The notes under the pieces: model-generated
What the model was told of the DNA's origin: nothing
Databases searched by the model: none
Seen by the model: the letters and a program-made list of their open reading frames with translations, nothing else
Part shown: positions 25,951 through 34,638 of the stretch, piece by piece
Layout of the letters: each line of letters begins with the position of its first letter
How positions within the stretch are numbered: position 1 is the stretch's first letter
NCBI GenBank assembly: GCA_963700495.1
Contig: CAVOXT010000001.1
Span: 1,054,001-1,118,000 of the forward strand
Source: JACCTU01 sp963700495
Lineage (GTDB): Bacteria; Actinomycetota; Thermoleophilia; Gaiellales; Gaiellaceae
Direction: 5' to 3'
Length of the DNA: 64,000 nucleotides
Position numbers and translations under genes: made by a program

Positions 25951-27204
25951 ATGCTCGAGCTCGTCGGAGACTCGTCGAAGGACGGTGAATGGGCTCTCGT
26001 CCGGCTCACCGTCGACGGTGAGACGATCGTCGAGGCCGATGCGCCGGGGCTCGCGCGCTCGCCTGTCGGGCTGACGCTGCTCGAGGCCGCTGCGGTTCCG
26101 GGTGAGAAGCTGGCTGCCGACGCGCTTGCGAATGCGATCGGCCCGGTCCTTCGCGCCGAGCCGTCACCGGAGCGCATCGCGGTCGCGATGAGCGGCGGCG
26201 TGGACAGCGCGGTGGCGCTGCTCGCAGCGGGGCCAAACGCTGTCGGCGTCACGCTGCGCCTCTGGCTCGATCCGGATGGGCCGAGCGCCGAGCGCGCCTG
26301 CTGCTCGCCCGAGGCGGTGATCGCCGCCCGCGAGACGTGCCACTCACTCGGGCTTCCGCACGTCACCCTCGACCTGCGCGAAGAGTTCCGGCGGGCGATC
26401 GTCGAGCCGTTCGTGCGCGGCTACGAGCGCGGCGAGACGCCGAACCCGTGCAGCAGGTGCAACGGCAGCTTCCGATTCGCCGAGCTGCTCGCGTTCGCCG
26501 AGCGGGCGGGTGCCTCACGGCTCGCGACCGGGCACTACGCACGGGTCGTCCGACACCGCGGTCGCCTGCTGCTGGCGCGGGGGAGAGACGCGTGGAAGGA
26601 TCAGTCGTACATGCTCGGCCGGCTCGATCCGGCCCTCCTCGAGCGCATCTGGTTCCCACTCGGCGAACAGACGAAGGCCGAGACTCGCCTGCAGGCGCGG
26701 CGTGCGGGGCTCGCCGCGGCCGGGCGCCCAGAGAGCCAGGAAGCGTGCTTTCTCGCCGGCGACGACTACCGCGCGTTCCTTGAGCGGCGCGGCCTGAACG
26801 GCGAGGGGGCGATCGTCGACGAGCAGGGTCGGGAGCTCGGCCGGCACGCCGGGGTGTGGCGGTTCACGCCGGGCCAGCGCCGCGGGCTCGGAGTCAGCGG
26901 CCCGGCGCCGCTGTATGCCCTCCGTACGGACGCTGAGATGGCGACCGTGACGGTCGGACCGCACGAGTCGCTCGCAACGTCGACCGTCCACGTTCGCGGG
27001 AGGCTCTTCGCCGGCGTCGACCGCGTCGACGCCAAGCTCCGCTACCGCTCGCCGGCCGTAGCAGCAACCGTCGCCGAGACCGAACACGGCTTCCGACTGG
27101 ATCTGGACCAGCCGGCGTACGCCGTCGCCCCGGGCCAGGCCGCCGTCCTCTACGAGGAGGGTGTGGTGGTCGGTTCCGGCCTCATCGCGGCCGCGGACGC
27201 CTAA
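25951..27204 (+). CDS. mnmA: tRNA-uridine 2-sulfurtransferase with an extra N-terminal domain
   Basis: 417 residues. Residues 77 onward are MnmA, which thiolates U34 of tRNA Glu, Gln and Lys: the PP-loop SGGVDSAVAL, the first catalytic Cys in NPCSRCNGSFRF, the second in ESQEACFLAGDDY, GHYARV, and FTPGQRRGLGV. The first 75 residues are an added domain whose pattern (VRLTVDGETIVEADAPGLA, then LEAAAVPGEKL) recalls the NifU/IscU scaffold fold but has no Cys. TACCGT lies 6 bases before the ATG, suggesting a leaderless message separate from the RNA upstream. Confidence 0.9.
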   Translation: MLELVGDSSKDGEWALVRLTVDGETIVEADAPGLARSPVGLTLLEAAAVPGEKLAADALANAIGPVLRAEPSPERIAVAMSGGVDSAVALLAAGPNAVGVTLRLWLDPDGPSAERACCSPEAVIAARETCHSLGLPHVTLDLREEFRRAIVEPFVRGYERGETPNPCSRCNGSFRFAELLAFAERAGASRLATGHYARVVRHRGRLLLARGRDAWKDQSYMLGRLDPALLERIWFPLGEQTKAETRLQARRAGLAAAGRPESQEACFLAGDDYRAFLERRGLNGEGAIVDEQGRELGRHAGVWRFTPGQRRGLGVSGPAPLYALRTDAEMATVTVGPHESLATSTVHVRGRLFAGVDRVDAKLRYRSPAVAATVAETEHGFRLDLDQPAYAVAPGQAAVLYEEGVVVGSGLIAAADA

Positions 27205-27220
27205 GATCGTCCCCGTACAC

Positions 27221-27691
27221 GTGTCGCTCGTTCTCGCTTTCACCTGGAATGACCTGGTCGACCTGGCTCTGGCGGTGTTCCTGCTGTCGATCGGACTTTC
27301 GCTCGCCTACGCGTTCGTCCGCCTAGGCGGAACTCTCGGACGGCTCTCCGCGTTCATCAAGGGGACGCAGGACGAGCTCCTCCCGGTCATCAACAAGTCG
27401 GGAGGAACCATCGACCGCGTGAACCTGCAGCTCGACAAGGTCGATCAGGTCACGGACAGTGCCGTCGACGCTGCGGACAGCGCCGACACCGCGGTCCGTG
27501 CCGTGAGCTACGCGATTCAGAAGCCGGTGCAAAAGGTCGCCGGCCTTGCCGCAGGCGTTTCGACCGCGGCGGCCGCGTTCCGGGTGGAGCACGACTGGCG
27601 CAGCGCCGTCGAGCGCGGCAAGGAAGCCGCGGCGCGGCGCGAGCGCGAGCTCGCGGACGAGCTTCGACGCGTGGACGAGGAACGGCCGTGA
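27221..27691 (+). CDS. DUF948-type single-pass membrane protein
   Basis: 156 residues from GTG 27221; an in-frame ATG upstream lies inside mnmA. One N-terminal helix spans about 10-32, then a coiled region with LPVINKSGGTIDRVNLQLDKVDQVTDS. This is the MCP-signalling-like repeat pattern of DUF948 proteins, which are found beside stress sigma regulators in Gram-positives. The charged tail (about 125-156) is rich in Arg/Glu. TAAGAT overlaps the mnmA stop 13 bases upstream. Its stop overlaps the next start by 4 bases. Confidence 0.75.
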   Translation: MSLVLAFTWNDLVDLALAVFLLSIGLSLAYAFVRLGGTLGRLSAFIKGTQDELLPVINKSGGTIDRVNLQLDKVDQVTDSAVDAADSADTAVRAVSYAIQKPVQKVAGLAAGVSTAAAAFRVEHDWRSAVERGKEAAARRERELADELRRVDEERP

Positions 27692-28059
27692 CCCCCGATG
27701 AGATCACCCTGCGGCTGCCTCGTGAGCGGCCGTTCTTCAGCGTGGCCCATCTCGTGGTCGGCGGCCTCGCCGCGCGGCTCGACGTGAGCTTCGAGCAACT
27801 CGAGGACGTCCAGGTCGCCCTCGCCGAGCTGCTGGAGCAACAGGAGACCGAGCGCGAGATCACCGTGAGCGTTCGAGTCGACGGTGACACGATCCGCGCA
27901 TTGCTCGGGCCTTTCGACGAGTCGCTCGAGCAGGACCTCGCGCGTGAGTCGGTCGGTGGTGTCGGGCTGCGCCGCGTCCTCGAGACAGTGGTCGACCACG
28001 TCGTGGTCACACGTCGCGACGGGCATCCCTGGGTCGAGCTGACGAAGGCGGTGCGCTGA
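27688..28059 (+). CDS. RsbW-like anti-sigma factor homologue lacking ATP-binding boxes
   Basis: 123 residues from GTG, coupled to the DUF948 gene. The fold pattern fits the GHKL kinase-like anti-sigma factors (helix, then VQVALAELLEQQETEREITVSVRV, GGVGLRRVLETVVDHVVV at the end). The N-box Asn and the DxGxG box are absent: the N-box region reads ALAELLEQQE and G1 reads LGPFDESL, while only the GGVGL loop remains. It sits directly before a SigB/SigF-type sigma gene, so it probably binds that sigma, perhaps without kinase activity (inference). Confidence 0.65.
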   Translation: MTPDEITLRLPRERPFFSVAHLVVGGLAARLDVSFEQLEDVQVALAELLEQQETEREITVSVRVDGDTIRALLGPFDESLEQDLARESVGGVGLRRVLETVVDHVVVTRRDGHPWVELTKAVR

Positions 28060-28085
28060 TTCCCGAGCGGAACGACCGGGAGCTG

Positions 28086-28841
28086 TTGCGGCGATACCAC
28101 GAGGAAGGAGACCTCCACGCACGCGAGCAGCTGATCGAGCGGTACATGTCGCTCGTCCGCTCGCTCGCGCGGCGCTACTCGTACCGCGGCGAGCAGCTGG
28201 ACGACCTCGTGCAGATCGGCGCCATCGGGCTGATCAAGGCAATCGACCGCTTCGACCTCGACAGGGGCGTCGAGCTGACGACGTACGCGACACCGAACAT
28301 CATCGGTGAGATCAAGCGGCACTTCCGCGACAAGGGCTGGGCGGTACGCGTGCCTCGCGGTCTGCAGGAGCTGAACGTGCAGCTCTCAAGACTGATCGAA
28401 CAGCTGACGGTCCAGCTCGGCCGCTCACCCGCGATCAGCGAGCTTGCGAAGGCCTCCGACTCGACGGAGGAAGAGGTGCTCGAGGCCCTCGAGAGCGGGC
28501 GCGCTTACTCGTCCCTCTCGCTCTCGAGCAGCGGGGGCGGCGACGGCGAGGACGAGCTCGATCCGCTCGAGTCGATCGGGCAGGAGGAGCACGAGTACGA
28601 GGTCTCCGAGGACCGCGCCGTGCTCGAGCCGGGGTGGCGGGCACTCGACGAGCGCGAGCGGCGGATCCTGCACCTGCGCTTCTTCGAGGGTCTGACGCAG
28701 TCGCAGATCGCCCAGCAGATCGGGATCTCGCAGATGCACGTGTCCCGGCTGATCCGGCGCTCGCTCGAGAAGATCCGCGCCGAGATCGCGGAAGAGGACA
28801 GCGCGGAGACGCAAGGCGCAGCGCAACAGCAGCAGCTGTAG
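28086..28841 (+). CDS. SigB/SigF-family RNA polymerase sigma factor
   Basis: 251 residues from TTG 28086. The family N-terminus seems to extend about 10 codons further (PERNDRELLRRYHEEGD) to CTG 28056 or ATT 28059, either overlapping the upstream stop, so the true start is unsure. Region 2 is LVQIGAIGLIKAIDRFDLDRG and ELTTYATPNIIGEIKRHFRD; region 3 is VPRGLQELNVQLSRLIEQL; region 4 is LDERERRILHLRFFEGLTQSQIAQQIGISQMHVSRLIRRSL. This is the general-stress/sporulation class without region 1. The gene upstream probably encodes its anti-sigma factor. Confidence 0.9.
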   Translation: MRRYHEEGDLHAREQLIERYMSLVRSLARRYSYRGEQLDDLVQIGAIGLIKAIDRFDLDRGVELTTYATPNIIGEIKRHFRDKGWAVRVPRGLQELNVQLSRLIEQLTVQLGRSPAISELAKASDSTEEEVLEALESGRAYSSLSLSSSGGGDGEDELDPLESIGQEEHEYEVSEDRAVLEPGWRALDERERRILHLRFFEGLTQSQIAQQIGISQMHVSRLIRRSLEKIRAEIAEEDSAETQGAAQQQQL

Positions 28842-28853
28842 CAATAGCGGCGT

Positions 28854-28893
28854 CCACGCCTGTTCGCGAGCTCTCCCCGCCCCTCAGGCGTGG
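28854..28893. repeat. 9-bp inverted repeat after the sigma gene
   Basis: CCACGCCTG (28854-28862) and CAGGCGTGG (28885-28893) enclose a 22-base C-rich loop. There is no T-run. It may mark the 3' end of the sigma operon. The rest of the 242-base gap before alaS holds a small GCCGTG/CACGGC hairpin (about 28950-28966) and the alaS -10; I see nothing else in it. Confidence 0.4.
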
Positions 28894-29071
28894 GGAAGTG
28901 GGCCTTTCCACCCGCCTCCCGCGGTCGAGGCTACCTCGGTTTCAGTGCCGTGTCCGTCACGGCTTCGCGCCGAGTTCGCGACGATTCGTCCACACGGCGG
29001 CGTCGCCTTCGCGTCCCGGTCTGCACGTGGTCGAAGGCGCTCCGGAAGAAGTCGAGCGCCAGGGCCGACCG

Positions 29072-29077
29072 TACACT
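29072..29077 (+). promoter_or_regulatory. -10 box of alaS
   Basis: TACACT ending 6 bases before the GTG start of alaS, with no Shine-Dalgarno sequence between. This spacing places the transcription start at the first base of the start codon (leaderless). Confidence 0.6.
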
Positions 29078-29083
29078 AGAGCC

Positions 29084-31609
29084 GTGAGAACGACCGCCGA
29101 GCTCAGAGAGGGATTCCTCTCGTTCTTCGAGTCCAAGGGGCACAAGCGCCTCCCCTCGTGGCCGCTGATCCCGCGCCCCGACGACCACTCGACGCTGCTG
29201 ACGACGGCGGGGATGCAGCCGCAGATGCCGTACTTCCTGGGCCGCGAGCAGCCGCCCGCGCCGATGACCACGACGGTGCAGAAGTGCTTCCGCACGCAGG
29301 ACATCGACGAGGTCGGGCTCGACGGCCATCACCTGACGTTCTTCGAGATGGTGGGCAACTTCTCGTTCGGGGAGTACTTCAAGGCCGGCGCGATCGACTA
29401 CGCGACGGAGTTCATGCGCGACCACCTGCAGCTCGACTGGGACCGCATCTGGATCACCGTCCACGCCGGCGACCCCGACCTCGGGCTCGGCGAGGACGAG
29501 ACGGCGATCGAGCTCTGGGAGCAGATGGGGATGCCGCGGGAGCGCATCGTCGGGCTCCCGAGCTCCGAGAACTTCTGGTCGGTGGGAGGTCCGGGCCCGT
29601 GCGGACCCGACTCGGAGATCTACTGGGACTGGGGCGAGGAGTACGGGTGCGGCCACCCCGGTTGCGCGCCCGCGTGCCATCGCTGCGACCGCTTCCTCGA
29701 GTTCTGGAACCTCGTCTTCATGGAGTACGAGCTGCGCACCGACGGCACGCTGGTGCCGTTGCCGAAGCAGAACGTCGACACCGGCCTGGGCCTCGAGCGC
29801 ACGGCGGCCATGCTGCAGGACGTCCGCTCCGTCTTCGAGACGGACGGGTACCAGGCGGTCATGCACTGGATCGAGAGCGAGAGCGGCGTCGCGTGGGACG
29901 CAGACCAGACGGCGACGAAGGCGCACCGCGTCCTGGCAGACCACGGCCGCGGGATGACGTTTCTCGCCGCCGAGGGCATCGTGCCGTCGAACGAGGGGCG
30001 CGGATACCTGCTCAGGCGCCTGATCCGGCGCGCGATTGTGCAGGCGCGGCGGATCGGGCTGCCCGCGGTCTGGCCGATCAACGGCGTCGTGACGGAGCAG
30101 ATGGAGCAGTGGCACCCGGAGCTCCGTGAGCACGTCGTCGAGGTGGAGCGAATCCTTCGCGCGGAGGAGGAGCGCTTCTCGGAGACGCTCGCCCGAGGCC
30201 TGAAGCTGTTCGAGGAAGTCGCGACCGGTCCGATCTCGGGCGCCGACGCGTTCAAGCTGCACGACACGTACGGGTTCCCCGTCGAGGTGACGAGGGAGCT
30301 CGCGGAGGAGCGGGGGCTTCCCGTCGACGAGGACGAGTTTCGACGTCTGATGGAGGAGCAGCGCGTCCGGTCGCGCAGCGGGAGCACCGGCGACCGGGAC
30401 GTTCGGATCGTCGGAGCTCCGCGGACGGAGTTCGTCGGCGACGAGCGGCTCGACGTCCTGACCGCGATCATCGCCTACGAGGACCGGGGCGACGGCACGT
30501 TCGAGGCGAAGTTGGAGCGCTCGCCGTTCTACGCCGAGGGGGGCGGCCAGGTCTCCGACGTCGGTTGGATCGAGAACGAGTCGACCGGGGCACGTGCGGA
30601 GCTCGTCAAGGCGACGCGGCTCGGCGAAGACCAGGTGCTCACGTTTCGGGGCGAGGGTTTCTCTGAGGGCACGCGCGTCCGGGCCGTCGTACCGTGGTCG
30701 GTTCGCTTCCCGACGATGGCGAACCACACGGGCACGCACCTCCTCCACAAGGCATTGCACGAGGTGCTGGGCGAGCACGCGAAGCAGGCGGGCTCGGCGG
30801 TCCGCCCCGACAAGCTGCGCTTCGACTTCACGCACGGCCAGGCCGTCACCCCCGAGGAGCACGAGCAGATCGAGCGCCGCGTGAACGAGAAGGTGTTCGA
30901 GAACCTGCCCGTGCGCACGTACGTGACGCCGATCGAGGAGGCGCGCAGGCTCGGCGCCATGATGCTCTTCGGCGAGAAGTACGGCGACGAGGTCCGCGTC
31001 GTCGAGATCGACGGCTACTCGCGCGAGCTCTGCGGCGGCACGCACGTCCGCTCGACGGCGGAGGTGGGTCCGTTCGTGATCCTCTCCGAAGGGTCCGTGG
31101 GTTCAGGGGTTCGCCGGATCGAGGCGGTGACCGCCGGCGAGGCGTGGGCGCTCCTGCGCGCGCGCGCAGAGGAGGCGGACGAGCTCAGAACGGAGCTCGA
31201 CCGGGTCCGCAAGGAAGCGCGGAAACCGAAGGCCGCGAGCTCCGGCCCCGAGGTCGTCGACGAGCGCCGCAGTGAGGCGGGCGACGTCCACGTGATCGTC
31301 GTCGAAGCGAAGGGCGCCTCCGCAGACGACCTGCTCGAGCTTTCCGACCGGCTGAAGCAGCAGAACGTGCCCGCGGCCGTCGTGCTCGGCGCGCGCGAAG
31401 ATGGGAACGCCCACCTGATCCTGAACTTCGACAAGTCGCTCGAGGCGCGCGGGCTCGACGCCGCCGCCGTCGTCAAGCAGGCGGCCGCCCTGATCGGCGG
31501 CGGCGGCGGCGGGCGCCCGACGATGGCCCGGGCCGGGGGCAAGCAGCCCGAGCGGCTCGGAGAAGCCCTCGCCGAGGCCGAGCGACTGATCATCTCCGCG
31601 CTCAGTTGA
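29084..31609 (+). CDS. alaS: Alanyl-tRNA synthetase
   Basis: 841 residues from GTG 29084, slightly shorter than the usual 870-880. A longer upstream frame is not supported, since RTTAELREGFLSFFESKGH is the normal N-terminus. The catalytic core has HLTFFEMVGNFSFGEYFK and PKQNVDTGLGLERTAAM. The editing domain has the zinc-site HTGTHLL (HxxxH) and ELCGGTHVRST. A C-Ala domain with a Gly-rich stretch (GGGGGGRPTMARAGGK) ends the protein. It is coupled to ruvX by a TTGA overlap. Confidence 0.95.
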   Translation: MRTTAELREGFLSFFESKGHKRLPSWPLIPRPDDHSTLLTTAGMQPQMPYFLGREQPPAPMTTTVQKCFRTQDIDEVGLDGHHLTFFEMVGNFSFGEYFKAGAIDYATEFMRDHLQLDWDRIWITVHAGDPDLGLGEDETAIELWEQMGMPRERIVGLPSSENFWSVGGPGPCGPDSEIYWDWGEEYGCGHPGCAPACHRCDRFLEFWNLVFMEYELRTDGTLVPLPKQNVDTGLGLERTAAMLQDVRSVFETDGYQAVMHWIESESGVAWDADQTATKAHRVLADHGRGMTFLAAEGIVPSNEGRGYLLRRLIRRAIVQARRIGLPAVWPINGVVTEQMEQWHPELREHVVEVERILRAEEERFSETLARGLKLFEEVATGPISGADAFKLHDTYGFPVEVTRELAEERGLPVDEDEFRRLMEEQRVRSRSGSTGDRDVRIVGAPRTEFVGDERLDVLTAIIAYEDRGDGTFEAKLERSPFYAEGGGQVSDVGWIENESTGARAELVKATRLGEDQVLTFRGEGFSEGTRVRAVVPWSVRFPTMANHTGTHLLHKALHEVLGEHAKQAGSAVRPDKLRFDFTHGQAVTPEEHEQIERRVNEKVFENLPVRTYVTPIEEARRLGAMMLFGEKYGDEVRVVEIDGYSRELCGGTHVRSTAEVGPFVILSEGSVGSGVRRIEAVTAGEAWALLRARAEEADELRTELDRVRKEARKPKAASSGPEVVDERRSEAGDVHVIVVEAKGASADDLLELSDRLKQQNVPAAVVLGAREDGNAHLILNFDKSLEARGLDAAAVVKQAAALIGGGGGGRPTMARAGGKQPERLGEALAEAERLIISALS

Positions 31610-31989
31610 AGGTGGTCGCGCTCGACTACGGCGCCGCGCGCACCGGTGTCGCGGTTTCCGATCCCACGGGCACGCTCGCGCGCCCGCTCTGCGTGGTCGA
31701 ACGGGCCGCCACGGATGCCGGCCTCGCGCGCCTGGCCGAGCTCGTTCGAGACGAGAGCGCCGAACGCGTGGTCGTGGGATTGCCGCTGACACTGCGCGGC
31801 GAGCGCGGGGAGCAGGCGCTCGAGACCGAGCGGTTCCTCGAGTCGCTGCGGACGGTCCTCGACGTGCCTGTGGAGACCTTCGACGAACGGTTCACGACCA
31901 GGCTTGCGGAGTCGGGGGGTCAGGCGCCCGAGGACGCCCGCGCCGCAGCCCACCTGCTGTCGTCCTATCTGGCATGGGTGAGCAGGTAG
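31606..31989 (+). CDS. ruvX: RuvX/YqgF RNase H-like nuclease (pre-16S rRNA processing or Holliday junction)
   Basis: 127 residues from TTG 31606; a GTG two codons later is an alternative. RNase H-like motifs: ALDYGAARTGVAVSDPTG (catalytic Asp), VVGLPLTLRGERGEQ, FDERFTTRLAE, and a final Asp in APEDARAAAHLLSSYL. Placement directly after alaS and before mltG is common in bacteria. The 3' end overlaps mltG by 16 bases. Confidence 0.9.
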   Translation: MKVVALDYGAARTGVAVSDPTGTLARPLCVVERAATDAGLARLAELVRDESAERVVVGLPLTLRGERGEQALETERFLESLRTVLDVPVETFDERFTTRLAESGGQAPEDARAAAHLLSSYLAWVSR

Positions 31990-32888
31990 TCCCTCCCGTC
32001 CGGGGGCGCCCGCGCCCGACCCGCCGCAAGGTCGTGACGCGGCGGCTGCTCGCGCTCGCGGTGCTCGTCGGGGCCGTGGCGATCGTCGCGTGGCTCGGCG
32101 TCGTTGCGCTCGGTTCGATCCGCGAGTCGGCACCGCCTCCGCCGCCGCCCGCGCCGCCGCCGCCGAAGCCGCTCAAGATCGTCTTCCCGGAGGGATTCAC
32201 GATCGACCAGATGGCCGAGCGGATCACAGCCGTGAACAAGATCGCGCGCGAGAAGCGGCAGGTCTCGCCGAAGCTCCGTGCGGCCGAGTACGTGAAGCTG
32301 ACGCGCCGGTCGCGGCTTCCCGGCGAGTTCGCCGGCGACGGCAAGCGGCGCACGCTCGAGGGCTTCCTCTTCCCGGCGACGTACGAGTTCCTGCCGAAGA
32401 CGACGACGAAGCAGCTCGTGAACAAGCAATTGGTCGCGTTCGACAAGGAGTGGGCGAAGATCGACCTCGGCTACGCGAAGTCGAAGAACCTGACGCCGTA
32501 CGACGTGCTGATCATCGCGTCGATGATCGAGAAGGAGACGCTGGCCCCCGACGAACGGCCGAAGGTCGCGGCCGTGATCTACAACCGGCTCAAGGCGGGC
32601 ATGAACCTCCAGATCGACGCGACGCTCCGGTACGGGCTCGACATCCCGGCGACGGAGTCGATCCGGCAGTCGCACCTGGACTCGAACAATCCCTACAACA
32701 CGCGCAAGCTCCCGGGTCTCCCCCCGACGCCGATCGCGAATCCGGGCCTCGCCTCGATCCAGGCGGCCGCGCACCCGGCGAAGGTGAACTACGTCTTCTT
32801 CGTCCGGAAGCCGGACAAGGTGCACCACTTCTTCACGGCGAGCGAGACCGAGTTCCTCCGGTACCTCGCCGCACACGGCTACGGATGA
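31974..32888 (+). CDS. mltG: MltG-type endolytic murein transglycosylase
   Basis: 304 residues. A basic cytoplasmic start and one membrane helix (about 24-46) precede a Pro-rich linker, the LysM-like EGFTIDQMAERITAV region, and the YceG catalytic domain: EGFLFPATYEF, IASMIEKET (catalytic Glu), YNRLKAGMNLQIDATLRYGL, NPYNTRKLPGLPPTPIANPGL. It cuts nascent peptidoglycan at the membrane. It overlaps ruvX and aroE, so the wall gene is co-transcribed with the shikimate genes. Confidence 0.93.
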   Translation: MGEQVVPPVRGRPRPTRRKVVTRRLLALAVLVGAVAIVAWLGVVALGSIRESAPPPPPPAPPPPKPLKIVFPEGFTIDQMAERITAVNKIAREKRQVSPKLRAAEYVKLTRRSRLPGEFAGDGKRRTLEGFLFPATYEFLPKTTTKQLVNKQLVAFDKEWAKIDLGYAKSKNLTPYDVLIIASMIEKETLAPDERPKVAAVIYNRLKAGMNLQIDATLRYGLDIPATESIRQSHLDSNNPYNTRKLPGLPPTPIANPGLASIQAAAHPAKVNYVFFVRKPDKVHHFFTASETEFLRYLAAHGYG

Positions 32889-33568
32889 TCACCGCGACCA
32901 CCCGGGTCGTCGCGCTGCTCGGACACCCGGTCGACCACTCGCTCTCGCCGCAGATACAGAACGCCGCCTTTGCGGCGCTCGCGCTCGACTGGGCCTACGT
33001 CGCGCTCGACGTCCCGCCCGATCGGTTCGAGGAGGCCGTGCTCGGTCTGGCCGCGGCCGGCCTCGTCGGGGCGAACGTAACCGCCCCGCACAAGCTTGCC
33101 GCCGCGGCCCTCTCCGTGACCGACGCTCCCTCGGTGAACACACTGGTCTTCCGTGAGGGTCGCATCGAGGGTTGGACGACGGACGCGGCGATCCTGAACG
33201 GATTGGCGTCGGAGCGGCCGGTCGTGCTCGGCGACGGCGGCGCCGCACGCGCGTTCCTGCACGCACTCCCGCACGCGCGGCCGTTCTCCCGGAGGGGAGA
33301 GTGGCCGCCGGACGTGCACGACGCGGATCTCGTCGTGAACGCAACGGCGGCGCGCGACGAGGTGCTTGTCGAGCTTTCTGCCGGGCAGACGCTCGTCGAC
33401 CTTCCCTACCCGGACTCCGCGACCGCGCGGGCGGCTCGCGAGTCCGGCGCCCGCGTGCTCGACGGCCTCGACGTGCTTGTCGCCCAAGGCGCAGCGGCGT
33501 TCGAGCTCTGGACGGGGCTGCCGGCGCCGGTCGACGTCATGCGCGCCGCAGTACGCTCTTCCGCGTGA
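32885..33568 (+). CDS. aroE: Shikimate dehydrogenase
   Basis: 227 residues from the ATG at 32885 (overlaps the mltG stop); shorter than the usual 260-280. Shikimate site: PVDHSLSPQIQNAAF and NVTAPHK with the catalytic Lys. NADP domain: VLGDGGAARAFLHAL and DLVVNATAA. C-terminal helix LVAQGAAAFELWTG. The shortening comes from reduced loops rather than a broken end. Reduces 3-dehydroshikimate to shikimate. Confidence 0.9.
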   Translation: MITATTRVVALLGHPVDHSLSPQIQNAAFAALALDWAYVALDVPPDRFEEAVLGLAAAGLVGANVTAPHKLAAAALSVTDAPSVNTLVFREGRIEGWTTDAAILNGLASERPVVLGDGGAARAFLHALPHARPFSRRGEWPPDVHDADLVVNATAARDEVLVELSAGQTLVDLPYPDSATARAARESGARVLDGLDVLVAQGAAAFELWTGLPAPVDVMRAAVRSSA

Positions 33569-34638
33569 CGCTGACGCTCGCGACCGCGGGGGAATCGCAC
33601 GGGCCCGCGCTCGTCGCGATCGTGTCGGGGCTGCCCGCAGGGCTCTTCGTGGAGAAGGACGCGATCGACGCCGACCTGCGTCGTCGGCAGGAGGGCTACG
33701 GCCGGAGCCCGCGGCAGCGGATCGAGCAGGACGAGGTCGAGGTGCTCGCCGGGCTCAGGCACGGCCGGACGCTCGGAACGCCGCTCGCGCTCGTCGTCCG
33801 GAACCGGGACCACGTGAACTGGACGTGGGGGATGAGCCCCTGGCCGCCCGCCGGCGAGCCGGAGGGAAAGGGCACGAAGCCCGTCACGCTCCCACGCCCC
33901 GGCCACGCCGACTACGCGGGCGCGCTCAAGTACGGGCTCGACGACGCACGCGACGCGCTCGAGCGGGCGAGCGCCCGCCACACCGCTGTCCACGTCGCCG
34001 CGGGCGCGGTCGCGAAGGCGCTCCTCGCGACGATCGACGTCGCGGTGCGCGGCGCCGCCGTCGACGAGGAAGGGCTGCGCGCCCGGATCGACGAGGCGAG
34101 AGCGGACCGCGACACCGTCGGCGGAGTCGTCGAGGTCCGGGCGACGGGCGTCCCGCCCGGCCTGGGTTCGTACGCGACGAAGGAGGACCGGCTCGATGCC
34201 CGGCTCGCCGCAGCGCTGATGGGCATCCAGGCGGTCAAGGGGGTCGAGATCGGCGACGGGTTCGCCCTGGCCGCCGCCCGCGGCAGCGAGGCGCACGACG
34301 AGCTGCTGCCCGGGTTCGTGCGCGAGTCGAACCGCGCGGGTGGAATCGAGGCCGGGGTCACGAACGGCGAGGAGGTCGTGGTGCGCGCGGCGATGAAGCC
34401 GCTGCCGACGCTGATGCGGCCGCTCCGATCGGTCGACCTCGAGAGCGGCGAGGCGGGGGAGGCGCTCGTCGAGCGGAGTGACGTCGCGGCGGTCGAGGCG
34501 CTCGCGGTCGTCGCAGAGGCGTCGGTCGCGTGGGAGCTCGCCCGCGCCGCGCGGGAGAAGTTCGGCGGCGACGCGCTCGAGGACTTCGCCGCGGCCTACC
34601 GCGCGTACGTCGACCGGATCCCGTGGGCTCCGCGCTAG
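33565..34638 (+). CDS. aroC: Chorismate synthase
   Basis: 357 residues from GTG 33565 (GTGA overlap with aroE; TACGCT 7 bases upstream may add an internal promoter). Conserved TAGESHGPALVAIVSGLPAG, RRQEGYGRSPRQ and PRPGHADYAGALKYG regions are intact. The usual ASARETA motif reads ASARHTAVHVAAG here, with His for Glu, and the late flavin-loop motif reads ESNRAGGIEAGVTNG. Makes chorismate from EPSP using reduced FMN. It overlaps aroKB by 16 bases. Confidence 0.93.
   Translation: MTLTLATAGESHGPALVAIVSGLPAGLFVEKDAIDADLRRRQEGYGRSPRQRIEQDEVEVLAGLRHGRTLGTPLALVVRNRDHVNWTWGMSPWPPAGEPEGKGTKPVTLPRPGHADYAGALKYGLDDARDALERASARHTAVHVAAGAVAKALLATIDVAVRGAAVDEEGLRARIDEARADRDTVGGVVEVRATGVPPGLGSYATKEDRLDARLAAALMGIQAVKGVEIGDGFALAAARGSEAHDELLPGFVRESNRAGGIEAGVTNGEEVVVRAAMKPLPTLMRPLRSVDLESGEAGEALVERSDVAAVEALAVVAEASVAWELARAAREKFGGDALEDFAAAYRAYVDRIPWAPR

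Noticed and set aside
28931..31045. 704-codon open frame on minus
   Set aside because: Mirror of alaS, which is fully conserved on plus.
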